Below, piece after piece: positions 57,236 to 60,000 of a stretch of DNA of 60,000 bases; positions within the stretch are counted from its first letter, which is position 1; each line of letters opens with the position of its first letter. This DNA comes from Adiantum capillus-veneris. Its lineage: Eukaryota > Streptophyta > Polypodiopsida > Polypodiales > Pteridaceae. The DNA is taken from NCBI GenBank assembly GCA_014529385.2, contig CM043953.1:92000842-92060841 (forward strand), written 5' to 3'. A program made the translations under genes and the position numbers. A model generated the notes under the pieces. That model did no database searches and was not told the origin of the DNA. It was given only the letters and a program-made list of their open reading frames with translations.

Positions 57236-58149
57236 TTGCCTTGATTGCTTCACTGTGTAAATGGTAAGAAGTAAAAAAGTGATAGTGTTGTGGATTTTAC
57301 CGCATGGCATAGCTCATGATGATGACTTTATAGCATATCTCCTCGAAGCTTTCGCCAAAAGCTCTATGACCTCGCAACACAAATGAGATTTTGCATGAAA
57401 AGATGTAATGTAAATAGTTCCACATTATAATAAAAACAAAATGAGATGCATTTTGTGCATTTACAATGCTTGTACCCATTAAAAAAAGAAAAAAACCATA
57501 CATATGTATAGTGTGGAGTTGGCACCGTTCTCCACATTTATAATAATACCGTAGGGAACGTGCCCTTCCCCGCCACCCACTGTTATCCCCTTTAGTGTTG
57601 AAGGGGGACTTATGCTTCTTCTCCAGTGTTGGAGGGACTTTTTTATTGTAAAAAAACTATGGCCGTGTTTTATGAAGACATTACTGATGTTTAATGAAGA
57701 CATGCATCATTCCACGTTGCCTTGCCGTGGCGTATTGTCTATGTAATCCTTTGTTGAGCATCACAAAAATTCTTCAGCCTTTGTCACCTTCATCTACAAT
57801 CTTTTGAATAAAAATTATGTAAATTTATTGCTTTAATGTGTACATGATTTGATCTAAGTACTTTTGAGATGACATAAAGGAGATGAAAATACGCAATATA
57901 AGTGTACCTTTGGTATGGGTCGTGTCGATCAATGCACAATCTTGGATAGAGTCGCTTCTAGACCTTCCTTACATTGTTTTGCCACCTTCCCACCAGTATA
58001 TCGCATTTGAGTGATTTCCGCCTCCCAACACCGCATTTGAGTGATTTCAGCTGGGAGGCTGCATTTTGTGCAACATGACTGAGGTGTTTGAGTGATTTTT
58101 AAGGAGGTCACTTCACTACTAGTAAGGGGGGTGACATCCTCACGTCAGT
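57236..58149. other. No gene recognised
   Basis: AT-rich sequence. GCATTTGAGTGATTTC is repeated about 29 bp apart near 58004 and 58033, a very short local duplication. No protein signal. Confidence 0.4.
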
Positions 58150-59241
58150 TAAGAAGAGTGATGGTCCTTCTCTTACTGGTAATGTCACATGCCTTCAAGA
58201 CAAAAGTATAGTTGACTGAATGGTGAGAGATACTCTCGCTTTGCATCTGCTAAAAACAGCCTAGAGCTTTCTGTCCCTGCTCCTGTTGCATATATCTCGT
58301 AATCAGTGCATGCCAAGAGACGACATTTCGGACAAGAAGCTCCTCAAGCACTTTTTATGCTTTCTGAAGCATAATACATTTGACATACATATCGACCAAG
58401 GGAGTGCCAACCACAACCTTTATTTTCAAAAGCCTCTGATGAACAAAGAAATTGTGAATTTTTGTGCCCATATCAGCATCTTACATAGAGCCACATGCCT
58501 TCAAGATGCATGCATAGGTGATTGCATCTGGACAAAGGCCCTCATTGTGCATCTGCTAAAAATAGCCTAGAGCTTTCTAGCCCTACTCCTGTTGTGTGTA
58601 TTCTGCAATCAGTGCATTCCAAGAGATGTTGTTCCAAACAAAAAGCTCCTTGAGCACTATTTGTGTTTTCTCAAGTGCACCACAATGGGCATACACATCG
58701 ACCAAGGGAATGTCAGCATGACATCTCTTTGCAATAGCATCTGAGTAACAATATCATCGTGAATTTTGTGTCCATATCAGCATCTTGCAAAGAGACACAT
58801 GCCTTTAAGATATACACGTAGGTGGCTGCGTCTGGATATAGCTCTCGCTTCACATCTGCTGAAAACAGCCCACTACTATCATTATGAATTTCTGTGTCCA
58901 TATCAGCATCTGCTGAAAAGAGTCCACAGCTTCCTAGCCCTGCTCCTCTTGTGCATATCCTGCAGTCAGAGCATTTGAAGAGATGCCACTTCGAACAGTA
59001 AGCTCCTCAAGCACTTTTCTGTGCTTTCTCAAGTGCACCACATTTGGTATACATTCCAAGATAGTGCCAAGTACCTCGTTTTTTTCCGACAACCTCTGGC
59101 TAACAATATCATCGTGAATTCTTTTGCCCATATCAGCATCTGCATAATGCCACATGCCTTGAAGATACAAGCGTAGGTGATTGCATTTGGGAGATCTGCC
59201 CTCTCTTTGCATCTGCTGAAAAAAGCCCAGCGCTTCATGCC
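58150..59241 (-). pseudogene. Pentatricopeptide-repeat (PPR) protein pseudogene
   Basis: Reverse strand, read in shifting frames from 59220 down: QMQREGRSPNAITYACIFKA, GKRIHDDIVSQRLSEKNEVLG, VLEELTVRSGIS with NALTAGYAQEEQG; then ELYPDAATYVYILKACVSL; then VDVYAHCGALEKTQ with ISWNALIAEYTQQE; then GLCPDAITYACILKACGSM, VGTPLVDMYVKC and VVSWHALITRYMQQEQG. These are P, L and S type PPR units of a plant organelle RNA-binding protein, about three rounds. Many stops and frameshifts rule out a product, and the 5' part is cut by the CACTA element at 59242. The phrase style suits non-seed plants. No DYW or E domain is seen. Confidence 0.8.
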
Positions 59242-59362
59242 CACTACAAGAGGTTGTGTGCTCTTGTGACGCTTTTAGCGACGGAAATACATTGGGTTTT
59301 TATAACCCCCGGCGTCGCTAAGAGCGTCGATACGGGAACGTCGCTATGCGAGTTGCTATAAA

Positions 59363-59380
59363 CGTCGCTATATAGCGACG
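59363..59380. promoter_or_regulatory. 18 bp perfect palindrome in the CACTA subterminal region
   Basis: CGTCGCTATATAGCGACG, two subterminal motifs head to head. It is a likely paired binding site for the element's own DNA-binding protein (inference). Confidence 0.8.
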
Positions 59381-59840
59381 GCTATAGCGATGCTGTAGGG
59401 CCATCAATAGCGATGCTTATAGCAACGCTGCAGAGCCTAATATAGCGACGGTCATAGCGACGCCCGAGATGAATTTTTTTTGGTGGTAGGGCATTCACCC
59501 ATCAACCATATTGAATGTTTCATTTGTCTATTTACCTTTGAAAAAAAGTGCAAAGGTAAATTTAGACCCAAAATAGTCACCCACAAGACAATATAATCAT
59601 TAACTCCATCGTCCATAGTACGTATTGTTTGCAAAATAAAGATACAAAATTGACAGGCGTGAATTGATGAAAGTAAATCAATGACAATTGTACACATAGG
59701 CAAAATCACTTGATTGTTAATCTTTGCAAATGTAATAGTTACAAACCATTGTCATTATTTAATATAAAAGTCGTCTCATGATACATAATCTATGACAAAA
59801 AGAAACTAATGCTATCTAGCTATGGCTAAACTAACGTCGT

Positions 59841-60000
59841 CTAATCAGACGTCTCATCACGTCGAAGCGGTGTATTTGTCGGATTCTGCAAAAAAAAAAC
59901 AATCAAATAGCTTATTGTTGTAAGTATAAACATATAGCGATGTTTATAAAACAATACAATAAATAGAAAAGAATAAACCCTAATACTAACCATGCCGCCA
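59841..60000 (-). CDS. Putative 3'-terminal exons of a CACTA-encoded gene (partial)
   Basis: Reverse strand. An exon reaching the window end (60000-59991) is followed by a GT...AG intron at 59990-59886 (105 nt; donor G/GTTAGT, acceptor TTTTTTTTTGCAG). The last exon, 59885-59841, can be read as NPTNTPLRRDETSD with a TAG at 59843-59841. The frame across the junction is assumed. The position near one CACTA end, with transcription toward that end, fits a transposase or accessory gene, but there is too little sequence to name it. 59484-59840 would be its 3' untranslated region. Confidence 0.4.
   Translation of the reverse strand, partial: GGMVSIRVYSFLFIVLFYKHRYMFILTTISYLIVFFLQNPTNTPLRRDETSD

Larger units (their letters stand above)
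59242..60000 (+). mobile_element. CACTA (En/Spm) transposon, one terminus; element runs past the window end
   Basis: It starts CACTACAAGAGG at 59242, the canonical CACTA terminus, inside the PPR pseudogene. Within 230 bp there are four TAGCGACG and three CGTCGCTA copies plus three one-base variants (TAGCGATG twice, TAGCAACG), the subterminal repeats bound by CACTA transposases. Coding-like sequence on the reverse strand appears at 59841-60000. The other terminus and the 3 bp target duplication lie outside the window. Confidence 0.9.

Overview
This looks like a transposon-dense, gene-poor stretch of a land-plant nuclear genome. The evidence is Ty1/copia and Ty3/gypsy elements with plant-type primer sites, LINE relics, CACTA transposon sequence with plant-style introns, a degenerate pentatricopeptide-repeat (PPR) sequence, and very long (AG)n, (AC)n and (AT)n tracts. 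The wording of the PPR repeats and the CACTA and gag proteins suggests a fern or another non-seed plant, but that is inference. I see no rRNA, tRNA or CRISPR, and no intact host gene.

Layout. 1-15 kb is old debris: a copia pol fragment with the start of its LTR (1366-2998), a gypsy fragment (3000-5640), a LINE split by a 1 kb insertion (7305-10200), a reverse-strand gypsy gag-protease (10541-12398) with primer site and LTR, and two inverted copies of a 1.4 kb repeat (5703-7110 and 13585-15012).

15-40.5 kb is a readable nest. An old reverse-strand gypsy element (gypsy-4; gag at 40415-39396 and 15770-15013) was hit by a 288 bp MITE (15153-15440) and by a 23.6 kb block. That block is gypsy-2 (15771-39395), which itself carries gypsy-3 (18345-27538, reverse) in its gag and copia-2 (29931-35108, reverse) in its reverse transcriptase. 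Target duplications are ATCT, CCAT, ATGG and CATAT. LTR divergence agrees with the order: about 1% for gypsy-2, about 0.4% for gypsy-3, and none seen for copia-2.

How the parts work. Copia-2 encodes one uninterrupted 1428-residue gag-pol with all catalytic residues, identical LTRs, a Met-tRNA primer site and a polypurine tract, so it is the best candidate for a recently active element here. Gypsy-2 and gypsy-3 are related elements of the dual-RNase H (Tat-like) type. Both carry an extra reading frame between primer site and gag that contains a tandemly repeated domain I do not recognise; this is the most novel feature I found. Both are coding-defective.

40.5-60 kb holds dispersed repeats tied to long microsatellites, a 1.2 kb tandem duplication of unknown nature, LINE RT and ORF1 relics, a CACTA transposase relic with its intron (about 50.57-51.56 kb), a terminal-inverted-repeat element (53172-53661), the PPR pseudogene (58150-59241), and the first 759 bp of a CACTA transposon inserted in it (59242 to the window end).
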